A stretch of DNA of 64,000 nucleotides from Clostridia bacterium (lineage in GTDB: Bacteria > Bacillota > Clostridia > UMGS1810): positions 28,400 through 92,399 of the forward strand of contig JAFUPN010000009.1 in NCBI GenBank assembly GCA_017481205.1. The letters are read 5' to 3'. Both the position numbers and the translations under genes were made by a program. The notes below the pieces were generated by a model. That model was not told where the DNA came from, ran no database searches, and was given only the letters and a program-made list of their open reading frames with translations. Positions 19,236 through 27,358 of this stretch are shown here, in pieces; position 1 is the stretch's first letter, and each line of letters opens with the position of its first letter.

Positions 19236-20087
19236 ATGAAAAGAAAAATTGTAGATTTTCTCATGATAACCTTAGGCACACTCTTAGTTACCGGAGGTGT
19301 ATACTTTTTTAAATTTCCCAACAACTTCTCCACCGGAGGAGTGAGCGGTATTTCCATTATACTGGGCAGGCTTTTCAGCAGTGTGTCCCCCGGTACATAC
19401 ATACTGGTTATAAATATATCACTGCTCATAATAGGCTTCTTGTTTGTAGGCAAAGAGTTTGGTGCAAAAACCGTTTACTGCAGTCTGCTTATGTCCCTTG
19501 GCACAAGACTGCTGGAAATCATATGCCCTATGGATACCCCTTTCACAAATCAGCCTCTGCTGGAGCTGATATTTGCCATATTCCTGCCGGGTATAGGCAG
19601 TGCAATCCTGTTTAACTGCGGTGCCAGCACCGGCGGTACGGATATTGTGGCAATGATAATAAAAAAGATTTTTAAAACAAATATTTCCAAGGCTCTCTTC
19701 ATTGCAGATTTTATAATCGTCATGATGACCTTCTTTGTTTTCGGTATAGAGACCTGGCTGTTCTGCGTGCTGGGTGTTGCCGCAAAAATGTTTGTTATGA
19801 ACGATGTTATCGAAAGCCTGAACTCATCGAAATATCTTACTATCATTACCAAAAAAGGCTATGAGGTGCAGCAGTATATAATAAACGAAATCCACAAGGG
19901 CGCCACTGTGAGCAATTCATTCCACGGCGGATTTTCCAATGAAGAAAAAAGCGTAGTTCTCACTGCCCTCACAAGACGTCAGGCTCTGCTTGTAAAAAAT
20001 TATGCAAAGAAAATAGACCCCCAGGCATTTATTGTGATATCCACCACCAGCGATATTATCGGCAAGGGATTTCGTGAATGTGTGTAA
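19236..20087 (+). CDS. YitT-family membrane protein (DUF161/DUF2179)
   Basis: A 283-residue protein with about five to six hydrophobic segments in residues ~10-190, then a soluble C-terminal DUF2179-type domain (~215-283) with the typical ending VVISTTSDIIGKGF. Glycine-rich membrane motifs (GGVSGI near residue 34 and NCGASTGGTDI near 130) are family marks. The function of YitT proteins is not firmly known. The gene is probably co-transcribed with GH88 (37-base gap, RBS AAAGAGGT), so a link with uptake of uronates or related solutes is conceivable but unproven. A strong bidirectional terminator follows. Confidence 0.85.
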   Translation: MKRKIVDFLMITLGTLLVTGGVYFFKFPNNFSTGGVSGISIILGRLFSSVSPGTYILVINISLLIIGFLFVGKEFGAKTVYCSLLMSLGTRLLEIICPMDTPFTNQPLLELIFAIFLPGIGSAILFNCGASTGGTDIVAMIIKKIFKTNISKALFIADFIIVMMTFFVFGIETWLFCVLGVAAKMFVMNDVIESLNSSKYLTIITKKGYEVQQYIINEIHKGATVSNSFHGGFSNEEKSVVLTALTRRQALLVKNYAKKIDPQAFIVISTTSDIIGKGFRECV

Positions 20088-20103
20088 AAAAAGAACGAGG
20101 GAT

Positions 20104-20146
20104 GTAAAAAATGCTCATACCGCTTAATGGTATGGGCATTTTTTTA
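20104..20146. terminator. Bidirectional terminator
   Basis: Stem ATGCTCATACC (20111-20121) pairs with GGTATGGGCAT (20129-20139) around a seven-base loop, extended by A- and T-runs on the two sides. It separates the convergent yitT-like gene and the SGNH gene. Confidence 0.88.
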
Positions 20147-20177
20147 CATTATTTTTTATATTCTGTCTTTTTACATG

Positions 20178-21335
20178 CTATCTTTCGGCTATTCCCAGTG
20201 TTTCTATAATTTTATCTGCAATGGCTCTCATGCCCTTATTGCCCGGGTGGGTTATCCATGTGTCCTTAACCACAACCTCATCCCCCTCGGCATTAAGGCT
20301 TAACTGACCTGAATAGGATTCGTTTTCCGGGCAGCGGAGTCCGGATATATCCACAAGCTCAATGCTGTGCTCACGGGACAGCTCCAGGAGTCTCTCATGG
20401 GAATTAAACTTGTTGTACCAGCCGTACACCCACACCAATCTCGCCTTGGGACACATATCCTTTATGCTCATTACAAATCTGTCAACGCCATTTTTAAACA
20501 CGGTAACCTTTTTATCGGTGTTTACATTATCGGTCATCTGTATGATAACCAGGTCCGTATCCTCATCAAAGCTTTCCCTTGCAGGTCTTTGAGAATAAAT
20601 GTTGTCATTACTGAGCCAGTTTTCTACAGAATCATCGGTTTCGGAGTGCTCGTAGGCAGAGCCGTGGAGCTTTTTGAAGGTGCAGGATGGATTTCTTGCA
20701 AGGATTGCCTGCTGCACATGATATGCATAATCGCTCTTCGGGTCGGTGGAGCACATTCCATAGGTATTGAACATACCTAAGAGAATTGAATTTCCTATGA
20801 ATACAACCTTTTTCGGCACAAGAGGCACTGTAATAACCTCGCCGTTGTTTTGCTTAACTTGAACGGATTTTTCGCCTTTTTCGTCAATAATAATATTGCA
20901 TATTGCTTCTGCCTCTGCCATATCCTGAAGCTGCACGCCCTCTGTTATGTAAAAATCCTTTATATGTAGCTGGGCTCCGCTCTCCGAGCCCAGAAATACA
21001 CTGAAGGATACTGAATTTTTATACACTCCCAGGCTCACCGGGTCAAAGCTGTAGCTTAGCGCACAGCAATTGTCGTTGTCTTTTTCAAGAGTTTCGGCAT
21101 AAATCACGGTTTCTGCCCCGCTCTCATCATAGGAGCAGAGCTTAAAGCTTACATCTGCCTCTTTTGCTGTGGTTCTGGCAGCTATATTCACCGTGACGCA
21201 ATCCTCAAGGGATTTGAATTTTTCTGTACAAACACCGCCGCCGGCAGGAGCCTCTGCTGTGATATAATTTTCTCCCGCAGTAAGCCTTGCACCGCCGCAG
21301 GGTATCAGACGGTTAAAAAAATCTGTCTTTTTCAT
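20178..21335 (-). CDS. Two-domain SGNH/GDSL hydrolase (carbohydrate-esterase-like)
   Basis: A 385-residue cytoplasmic protein. Residues ~1-165 look like a beta-sandwich domain; ~175-385 form an SGNH hydrolase with nucleophile Ser183 in FIGNSILLG (GNS in place of GDS), the Asn block QMTDN, and a late catalytic Asp/His pair in DTWITHPGN (His363). The layout resembles CE2-type acetyl esterases, which remove acetyl groups from sugars; that assignment is tentative. An ATG at 21341 is also possible, but AAAGGGG at 21343-21349 is too close to it, so the ATG at 21335 is preferred. It is the second gene of a two-gene operon with the GH13 enzyme (12-base gap). De-acetylation followed by glycosidic cleavage would be a sensible pairing. 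Confidence 0.82.
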   Translation of the reverse strand: MKKTDFFNRLIPCGGARLTAGENYITAEAPAGGGVCTEKFKSLEDCVTVNIAARTTAKEADVSFKLCSYDESGAETVIYAETLEKDNDNCCALSYSFDPVSLGVYKNSVSFSVFLGSESGAQLHIKDFYITEGVQLQDMAEAEAICNIIIDEKGEKSVQVKQNNGEVITVPLVPKKVVFIGNSILLGMFNTYGMCSTDPKSDYAYHVQQAILARNPSCTFKKLHGSAYEHSETDDSVENWLSNDNIYSQRPARESFDEDTDLVIIQMTDNVNTDKKVTVFKNGVDRFVMSIKDMCPKARLVWVYGWYNKFNSHERLLELSREHSIELVDISGLRCPENESYSGQLSLNAEGDEVVVKDTWITHPGNKGMRAIADKIIETLGIAER

Positions 21336-21347
21336 GACCATTCCCCT

Positions 21348-22652
21348 TTATATCTTTATATACTGAACAGAATACGGCGGCATAACACTTCCTGCGCCAA
21401 AGTCAAAATGCCTGCCGGTGAGCATATCCGTACCGCATCCGGCATTTGCATTATAATGGGCGGTGTATTCATTTTCATCAGCATTTACCATTACTATTAC
21501 ACGTTCGTCATCAAAGGCTCTTTCAAAAACAAGCTGTCTGTTTGTCATATGGAGTATATCTATTGAGCCGCGGCTCAAAGCCTTACTGCTGCGATGCGCC
21601 TTAGCCGCTGTTGCTATAAACTCAGACAGAGCGTTAAACTCCGGCTCTTCCGTCTCGGGTCTCAGTGCAGGGTCGCCATCCTCTTTTCTGCCCTCAATGC
21701 CCCACTCGCTTCCATAGTAGATACATGGGATTCCCGGCATTGCCATAAGCATACCATAGGCGGGCACAAGATGATTTTTATTGGTAAGATTTGATGCGAG
21801 GCGGGTTACATCGTGGTTATCGGCAAAGCATATGAGCTGAAGCCCCCGGTACATGCACCAATCCTCTCTGCCGAAGCGGTTTCTCAGAGAATGACCTATC
21901 TCAAACATATTCATGCTGTTAAAGGAGGAGTACAGGCCCTTGAAGCACTCATAATTTGTGGCAGAATGGAGCATCTCTCCGTTTATAATATCCCTGTAAT
22001 TGCCGTGTATCATCTCTCCTGCCAGGAAAAATTCAGCCTTCTTCCCGTCGCACACAGAGCGAAGCTCACGCATAAACTGACGGTTGAGCATATATGCCAC
22101 ATCAAGGCGAAGTCCGTCTATGCCGAATTCATCTATCCATCCGCACACCCGGTCAAAAAGATATTGCCTTACCTCAGGGTTATCAAGATTGAGCTTAACC
22201 AGCTCAAAATGCCCTTCCCAGCCCTCATACCAAAAGCCGTCATTATAGCAGCTGTTTCCGTCAAAGCTTATATGAAACCAATCCTTATAGGAAGACTCCC
22301 ATCTACGCTCCCTGACATCCCGGAAAGCAAAAAAATCTCTGCCCACATGGTTAAACACACCGTCAAGAATAACCCGTATGCCGTTTTCGTGAAGCTTGCT
22401 GCACACAAGAGCAAAATCCTCATTGGTTCCCAGTCGGACATCAATTTTTGAAAAATCGGCGGTATCATAGCCATGAGCAGAGCTCTCAAAAACAGGACAA
22501 AAATACACAGCGTTTATATTAAGCCTTACAAGATGAGGAATAAAATCAATAACTCTGAGAATACGGTGAGAAAGCTCTCCGTCATTTACAGCCGGAGCTC
22601 CGCACATTCCCAAAGGATAAATCTGATAGATAATACTTTCGTTGAACCACAT
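21348..22652 (-). CDS. GH13-family alpha-amylase-like glycosidase
   Basis: A 434-residue cytoplasmic enzyme with the (beta/alpha)8 GH13 barrel. Conserved regions are seen in order: DGVFNH (97-102), GLRLDVAY with nucleophile Asp184, acid/base Glu213 in LAGEM, and NHD at 279-281 with stabiliser Asp281. The C-terminal beta domain is short (~375-434). The lack of a signal peptide and the compact size suit a maltodextrin- or neopullulanase-type enzyme acting on imported alpha-glucans; exact specificity is uncertain. It is transcribed from its own promoter (22694-22722), divergent from the PocR/AraC regulator, which is a good candidate to control it. Confidence 0.88.
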   Translation of the reverse strand: MWFNESIIYQIYPLGMCGAPAVNDGELSHRILRVIDFIPHLVRLNINAVYFCPVFESSAHGYDTADFSKIDVRLGTNEDFALVCSKLHENGIRVILDGVFNHVGRDFFAFRDVRERRWESSYKDWFHISFDGNSCYNDGFWYEGWEGHFELVKLNLDNPEVRQYLFDRVCGWIDEFGIDGLRLDVAYMLNRQFMRELRSVCDGKKAEFFLAGEMIHGNYRDIINGEMLHSATNYECFKGLYSSFNSMNMFEIGHSLRNRFGREDWCMYRGLQLICFADNHDVTRLASNLTNKNHLVPAYGMLMAMPGIPCIYYGSEWGIEGRKEDGDPALRPETEEPEFNALSEFIATAAKAHRSSKALSRGSIDILHMTNRQLVFERAFDDERVIVMVNADENEYTAHYNANAGCGTDMLTGRHFDFGAGSVMPPYSVQYIKI

Positions 22653-22693
22653 AATATAAAATCTCCTGAATTTTTATTTAATTTATACCACAG

Positions 22694-22722
22694 AGTATAT
22701 CACAAAATTAAGGAGATTACAA
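22694..22722 (-). promoter_or_regulatory. Promoter for the GH13-SGNH operon
   Basis: On the minus strand, -35 TTGTAA (22717-22722) and -10 TATACT (22694-22699) with a 17-base spacer. An RBS (AGGAGA) follows close to the ATG at 22652. Confidence 0.7.
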
Positions 22723-22884
22723 CAGAATTATATTCAAAATACAAATTAAAAATTTAGCTCTGCTATCCACATAAATTACAAAAGAAAACCAAGCTTCCGG
22801 AAATCGGACAGCTGCATATACAGCCAATAAACAAGAAAATATTTTCCCTATTTTTATAATTTTTTTCCTTTTTTACAAAAACTA

Positions 22885-22912
22885 TAGACAAAAAATATTT
22901 TTTTGATATAAT
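22885..22912 (+). promoter_or_regulatory. Promoter for the PocR/AraC regulator, very short leader
   Basis: -35 TAGACA (22885-22890) and -10 TATAAT (22907-22912) with a 16-base spacer. Transcription should start near 22919, leaving only about 11 bases before the ATG at 22930. Those bases include GGTGAT, which could pair with the 16S rRNA 3' end. Confidence 0.75.
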
Positions 22913-22929
22913 ATATCCGGGTGATAATT

Positions 22930-23760
22930 ATGTATATCAGTTTTGATGCCGAAAAGCTTAACAATGTCCTGAAGGACTTTTACAATGCGACAGGAATAAA
23001 TATACAGCTGTTCAGAGAGGACCTTTCGTTTTTCGGATGTAAGCATATTATTAACAACAGCTATTGCCGGGCAATACAAAATAATACAGACGGAAAAAAA
23101 GCTTGTATAAATTCCGACAAATGCCTGAAAGAAAAATGCAAAAAAACAAAAAAGACAGAAACACATATTTGTCATGCAGGGCTCGTAGACGTGGCTGTGC
23201 CCATTCTATGCAATGATGATATTCTCGGATACATACTGCTGGGTCAGATGAAAACCGAAACTCCCTTTAAAGCTATAGGAGGCAGGCTGGCAGCTTATGG
23301 AATAAACCCCGTTGAAATGGAAAAGCACTATGAAAGCCTGCCGTATTTTGAACCTGATAAAATACAAAGCATAGCAAGCATTGCAAGTATGCTGGCAAAA
23401 TATATTCTTACAGAAAATATGATGAAGCCTGGAATAAACAGAAATATGGAAAAAGCCACGGGTTATATCCGTGACAACCTTGACAAAAACCTTACTGTAC
23501 GGAGCATATCGGATAACATAAATATATCCAAAAGTGTTCTGTACAAAAATTTTCACAGCAGCTTCAACTGCACTGTCAACCAATATATCAATACAAAAAG
23601 AGTAGAAAAATCCACAGAGCTGCTCACAGACAGCGATTTGTCAATAGAAGAAATTTCCCGCAAGGTCGGTTTTTCCAGTGCGGCATATTACTCTAAAATA
23701 TTTAAAAAGCTAAAAGGTACATCGCCCTTGAAATTCAGAAAAATGATGAGTGAAGAATAG
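22930..23760 (+). CDS. AraC-family regulator with PocR sensor domain
   Basis: A 276-residue transcription factor. Residues ~1-150 form a PocR-type ligand-sensing domain with its cysteine set (FFGCKHII, YCRAI, KACINSDKC, ETHICHAGLVDVAVPI). Residues ~175-276 carry two helix-turn-helix motifs of the AraC C-terminus (LTVRSISDNINISKSVLYK and LSIEEISRKVGFSSAAYYSK). PocR domains bind small molecules and occur in regulators of carbon-source genes. It diverges from the GH13-SGNH operon, its most likely target. A GTG at 22921 could add three residues, but the ATG at 22930 has a better-placed GGTGAT. Confidence 0.9.
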   Translation: MYISFDAEKLNNVLKDFYNATGINIQLFREDLSFFGCKHIINNSYCRAIQNNTDGKKACINSDKCLKEKCKKTKKTETHICHAGLVDVAVPILCNDDILGYILLGQMKTETPFKAIGGRLAAYGINPVEMEKHYESLPYFEPDKIQSIASIASMLAKYILTENMMKPGINRNMEKATGYIRDNLDKNLTVRSISDNINISKSVLYKNFHSSFNCTVNQYINTKRVEKSTELLTDSDLSIEEISRKVGFSSAAYYSKIFKKLKGTSPLKFRKMMSEE

Positions 23761-23773
23761 AATTTTGCCCGCT

Positions 23774-23834
23774 TAGCCGAAAGATGCCGGAATTGCGCTG
23801 TTTAAGGCGGGTTCGGATTATTCTCTTTCGGCTA
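23774..23834. terminator. Long-stem hairpin between convergent genes
   Basis: TAGCCGAAAGA (23774-23784) pairs perfectly with TCTTTCGGCTA (23824-23834) around a 39-base loop. It lies between the AraC gene and the broken SGNH gene, and its right arm includes the latter's stop codon. It probably serves both directions. Confidence 0.55.
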
Positions 23835-24202
23835 TCCGTTATACATTGTGCTTTCTTCCTCTGCGCCAATAAGGTCATCCCCGTCAAACAGAAGTTCAAA
23901 AAGGCTCTGAGCAAAAAGCTCGTGCATCTCACGGGTGGGATGGTTAATCCTATTGACAAGAAGCATGGTTGTATCCTCGGTTTCGCTAAGCTTTTTCCAT
24001 TTTGCATAGCAGTCACACACATCAACCTTCATTCTGCGGTCAAGGTCAACTGCTTAAGTCTGTTCCAATATACGGTTTCATAATCATTCTCACCGTTTGC
24101 AACAGCACCGTGAGTAACACTTTCTCCAAAAGCCACAATGTTTATGGGACTGTACTCTTCCAGCTGAGATCGGTTCATATTTATTTTTTCTCTGATATTC
24201 AT
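23832..24202 (-). pseudogene. Broken SGNH/GDSL hydrolase (internal deletion)
   Basis: Two pieces of one SGNH hydrolase lie next to each other in different frames. The upstream piece (24202-24029) encodes 57 residues with block I, VAFGESVTHGAVANG, then ends at TGA. The downstream piece (24032-23832) encodes the family's C-terminus, 66 residues with DVCDCYAKW and the catalytic region NRINHPTREMH. The centre, including the Gly/Asn oxyanion blocks (roughly 80 residues), is missing. Stop and restart overlap as ATGA, so coupled translation of the fragments cannot be excluded, but an active enzyme is unlikely. The family acts on esters of sugars or lipids. It is downstream of a small gene at 24385. 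Confidence 0.75.
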
Positions 24203-24217
24203 ATGCTGTCTTGTATC

Positions 24218-24385
24218 CTATTCTGCCAGTGTGTAAGTAAACATTTCACTATGAATCCTGCTGCCCAGGTCGGCTCCCTGAGGCAAAAGTGCAAGGGCAA
24301 TAAAAACCTCGTTGCCGCTGTCAATATCCTTTAAATAGGCATATTCCCCTTCAATTTTTGAAACAATATAATCCTTTGGTTCCAT
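24218..24385 (-). CDS. Small protein resembling DUF3006
   Basis: A 55-residue protein beginning MEPKDYIVSKIEGEYAYL and containing ALALLPQGADLGSRI. The pattern (I-x-G-x-A-x-L ... LLP-G---G) resembles the small DUF3006-type beta-barrel proteins common in Firmicutes; their function is unknown. The ATG at 24385 is preferred over an upstream in-frame start because GAAAGGA is correctly spaced before it. It precedes the broken SGNH gene by 15 bases, so the pair was probably once an operon. Confidence 0.6.
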   Translation of the reverse strand: MEPKDYIVSKIEGEYAYLKDIDSGNEVFIALALLPQGADLGSRIHSEMFTYTLAE

Positions 24386-24440
24386 ATCTGCCGTCCTTTC
24401 GTATAATATATTCATTTTAAAATTAGTTGACAGTTTAGAT

Positions 24441-24507
24441 GTCATTTATGACATATCGAGAATTCTGTAAGAATTCATATCGACGATTTCAAGCTTTGCT
24501 TGAAATC
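24441..24507. repeat. Mini-hairpin array D (ATATCGA linkers)
   Basis: Three hairpins: GTCAT-tt-ATGAC, GAATTC-tgtaa-GAATTC and GATTTCAAGC-ttt-GCTTGAAATC, joined by ATATCGA twice. The middle unit with its linkers is almost identical to a unit of array C at 62418-62443 (loop gtaa there). It lies downstream of trpB, between two oppositely placed small features. Confidence 0.8.
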
Positions 24508-24536
24508 ATTATACAACAGCACGTCCATAAAATCAA

Positions 24537-24569
24537 TATCCCCCGAAGGGATTTATTCATCGGGGGATA
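24537..24569 (-). terminator. Terminator of trpB
   Basis: Perfect ten-base stem TATCCCCCGA (24537-24546) and TCGGGGGATA (24560-24569) with a 13-base loop, ten bases beyond the trpB stop codon on the minus strand. Confidence 0.8.
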
Positions 24570-24578
24570 GAGAAAAAA

Positions 24579-25820
24579 TTAAATATCGTAATCAAGCTTA
24601 AACTGCTCGCCGCAACCATAGTTTTCGTATACATAGTCGATATCCTTGTCTCCTCTTCCTGAGAGGCAGGCGAGGATTGAACCGGACTTATGCTCCTTGG
24701 CATAGCGGATTGCATATGCAACAGCATGGGCACTTTCTATTGCGGGAATGATACCCTCGTATCTTGAGAGCAGGAAGAATGCTTCCATAGCCTCTTCATC
24801 AGACACGGTTTCGTATATGACTCTGCCCATATCACGGAGATTTGCATGTTCGGGACCAACTCCGGGATAATCAAGACCGCTGGCAATAGAATACACAGGA
24901 AGTGGTTCACCGTTTTCGTCCTGGAGAACATAGCTTGAATATCCATGGATAATGCCCTTGGTTCCATATGCCATAGTAGCCGCATGGTCACCGACACCGG
25001 CGCCTCTGCCCAAAGGCTCAATACCATATATATCTATGGGGTCGGCAAGGAATGGAACAAACATGCCCAGTGAGTTTGAACCGCCGCCAACACAGGCACA
25101 AACCGCATCGGGCATAATACCTGTCATTTCCATAAACTGTTCACGCGCCTCTATGCCGATAACAGACTGAAAATCCCTTACCATCTTGGGGAAAGGATGA
25201 GGACCGGCTGCAGTGCCGATGCAGTATATTGCATGGTCATATTCCCTGAGATATGCCTCAAAAGCAGCATCACAAGCTTCCTTTAAGGTTTTGAGACCTT
25301 TGGTTACGGGAATAACATTTGCACCAAGCATCTTCATTCTTATTACATTGGGGTGCTGCTTTGCTATATCAACCTCACCCATATATACATCACATTCCAT
25401 ACCGAAATATGCAGCAGCGGTTGCTATGGCAACACCATGCTGACCGGCACCGGTTTCTGCAATAATTTTCTTTTTGCCCATATATTTTGCAAGAAGTCCT
25501 TCGCCCATACAGTGATTGAGCTTATGAGCTCCTGTGTGATTAAGGTCTTCTCTCTTGAGATAAATCTGGCAGTTGCCAAAGATTTTTGACAGCCTTTCGC
25601 AATGATACACGGGAGTAGGTCTGCCCTGAAACTCTTTTCTTATTCTTCTCAGCTCATTGATAAACTGAGCAGAATGGCAGATTGCTTCATATGCATCGTC
25701 AGCCTCTTTGAAGGCTTCAATAAGCTCTTTTGCCTGATAAGAACCGCCGTATTCGCCGAAATATCCGTCTGCCGATGGATATTCCTTGATATAATTATCA
25801 AAATCTCTATATTTATTCAT
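24579..25820 (-). CDS. trpB: Tryptophan synthase beta subunit (orphan)
   Basis: A 413-residue PLP enzyme that joins indole and serine to make tryptophan. Lys100 in HTGAHKLNH is the PLP lysine, Glu122 in AETGAGQHG the catalytic glutamate, and [11 protein letters not shown] the phosphate-binding loop; this is the standard TrpB1 type. The ATG at 25820 matches the family start ([10 protein letters not shown]); longer in-frame extensions lack an RBS. No trpA or other trp gene is near, and it stands alone between a terminator and a promoter. A solitary trpB suits indole salvage, which is common in gut anaerobes; whether trpA exists elsewhere cannot be seen here. Confidence 0.95.
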   Translation of the reverse strand: MNKYRDFDNYIKEYPSADGYFGEYGGSYQAKELIEAFKEADDAYEAICHSAQFINELRRIRKEFQGRPTPVYHCERLSKIFGNCQIYLKREDLNHTGAHKLNHCMGEGLLAKYMGKKKIIAETGAGQHGVAIATAAAYFGMECDVYMGEVDIAKQHPNVIRMKMLGANVIPVTKGLKTLKEACDAAFEAYLREYDHAIYCIGTAAGPHPFPKMVRDFQSVIGIEAREQFMEMTGIMPDAVCACVGGGSNSLGMFVPFLADPIDIYGIEPLGRGAGVGDHAATMAYGTKGIIHGYSSYVLQDENGEPLPVYSIASGLDYPGVGPEHANLRDMGRVIYETVSDEEAMEAFFLLSRYEGIIPAIESAHAVAYAIRYAKEHKSGSILACLSGRGDKDIDYVYENYGCGEQFKLDYDI

Positions 25821-25863
25821 AATACAATGGTCTCCTTTTGTACACAAAAAACATGATAGTACA

Positions 25864-25892
25864 ATTTTAACACAAAAATCATCAATTGTCTA
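25864..25892 (-). promoter_or_regulatory. trpB: Probable trpB promoter
   Basis: On the minus strand, -35 TAGACA (25887-25892) and -10 TAAAAT (25864-25869), spacer 17. The ~38-base leader is too short for a T-box or trp attenuator. Confidence 0.6.
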
Positions 25893-25905
25893 CAGTTTTA
25901 TACAA

Positions 25906-27276
25906 CTAATTCTTCATATCCGGTCTTTTTTTCCATTTTCCTGAGCAATAGAACACAAGCCCTATCCAGAAAGGAGTAAAGCCTGCAAGTGCATCACCCA
26001 GCCAAAAGCCGTAATGCTTCATACCGAAGCCCACGCCGAAAAGAACCGACAGACCTATCCTCAGGACAATTCCGTCTAAAATGGCAGTAGCAAAATTTAT
26101 TTTATAATTGCCGCTTCCGTTTATAAGTGCATTCATTATTGCACGCATGGCGGCACCGAAAAACAGCAGAATTGCTATAGGCACATAGCCTGCCGCAATA
26201 TCAAGCACATCCCTGTCATTTTCTGTTGTAAACAAGCCGAAAACCTCTTCCGGAAAAAGGCAAATTACCGCCGACAGGATAATTGCAATTACGAGAGTAA
26301 TTACAGCAATCTGCTTCATTATATTAACCACACGGTCATATTTTTCTGCAGCAATATTCTGGCTTACCATGGTGGAGCCTGCAGTATTCATCGCCATGGA
26401 TATAAGATTTGCAACACTCGCAACCTTGCTTGCTATACCTGCAAAAGCAGATACCGCCACACCGTAGGAATTTATCCAGGAATTTACAAAAAGCTTTGAA
26501 ACCTGGATAGAAGCAGACTTTATAGCCATAGGTATACCTAATTTAAGCAAATCCGAAAGCATGGCGGTATCCCATTTTACAAAATCCGACTTTTTGATGA
26601 CAAGATTATATTTTCTGCGGTTTTTTATTATAAACACAGTACATGAAATAAAGCTTACAGCCTGGCTGATTACGGTTGCAAGAGCCGCACCGCCCGCCCC
26701 CATATGGAGGAATGCCACAAAGATTATATCCAGCACAAGGTTGAGCACAGCCGCAATGCTTATAAATATAAAAGGCCGCTTGGAGTCTCCCATTCCTCTG
26801 AGTATGGCACTGACAACATTATAGCCGTATATAAACACCAGACCCGCCATACATATAGCTGAGTAGCTTGCCGCACCGGCATAGGCTTCTGAGGGAGTGT
26901 TCATGAGGCTGAGTATAATATCCTGAAAGAATATTGCCACAATGCTGATAACCAGCGCGCAAACAATCAAAAAACCGCTCATAGAGCCGACAAACCTGCC
27001 GATTTTTTCATTTTCCTTTGCTCCTATGTACCGGGCAATAATCACCTGACCCGCATTGGCAAAGCCCATTGCCACAAAGGTGAGAAAGTTGCTTACATCA
27101 CCACCCACCGCCACTGCAGATATGCCCGCCTTTCCCAGGACATTGCCCACAACAGCCATATCAACCATGTTGTACACAACCTGAAGCAGGTTTGACAGAA
27201 ACAAAGGCCACGCAAAGGCTGCAAGCTGTTTTGATACATTTCCTTGGGTAAAATCTTTTACTAAAACATTGCTCAT
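25906..27276 (-). CDS. MATE-family efflux transporter
   Basis: A 456-residue membrane protein with about twelve hydrophobic helices in two related halves. The N-terminal pattern (PLFLSNLLQVVYNMVDMAVV) and an equivalent in the second half (LLKLGIPMAIKSASIQVSKL) mark the MATE family of cation-driven multidrug or metabolite exporters. RBS AAGAAGG precedes the ATG. It has its own space behind the prsA terminator. Substrate unknown. Confidence 0.92.
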   Translation of the reverse strand: MSNVLVKDFTQGNVSKQLAAFAWPLFLSNLLQVVYNMVDMAVVGNVLGKAGISAVAVGGDVSNFLTFVAMGFANAGQVIIARYIGAKENEKIGRFVGSMSGFLIVCALVISIVAIFFQDIILSLMNTPSEAYAGAASYSAICMAGLVFIYGYNVVSAILRGMGDSKRPFIFISIAAVLNLVLDIIFVAFLHMGAGGAALATVISQAVSFISCTVFIIKNRRKYNLVIKKSDFVKWDTAMLSDLLKLGIPMAIKSASIQVSKLFVNSWINSYGVAVSAFAGIASKVASVANLISMAMNTAGSTMVSQNIAAEKYDRVVNIMKQIAVITLVIAIILSAVICLFPEEVFGLFTTENDRDVLDIAAGYVPIAILLFFGAAMRAIMNALINGSGNYKINFATAILDGIVLRIGLSVLFGVGFGMKHYGFWLGDALAGFTPFWIGLVFYCSGKWKKRPDMKN

Positions 27277-27308
27277 TATTACACCTTCTTAATATACAGA
27301 TTAAAAAG

Positions 27309-27340
27309 GGTGTAGCAAAATAAATTCATTTTGCTACACC
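27309..27340 (-). terminator. Terminator of the glmU-prs-pth-mfd-prsA operon
   Basis: Perfect 13-base stem GGTGTAGCAAAAT / ATTTTGCTACACC with a six-base loop, followed on the minus strand by CTTTTTAA. It lies just past the prsA stop. Confidence 0.9.
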
Positions 27341-27358
27341 TCTCTAAATTTTAGAGTA

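Noticed and set aside
21813..22451. Long open frame antisense to the GH13 gene
   Set aside because: The GH13 frame carries all catalytic motifs; the opposite frame shows no domain.
25821..25905. A T-box or trp attenuator upstream of trpB
   Set aside because: The leader after the likely promoter is only ~38 bases, too short for a T-box, and no leader peptide with Trp codons was seen.
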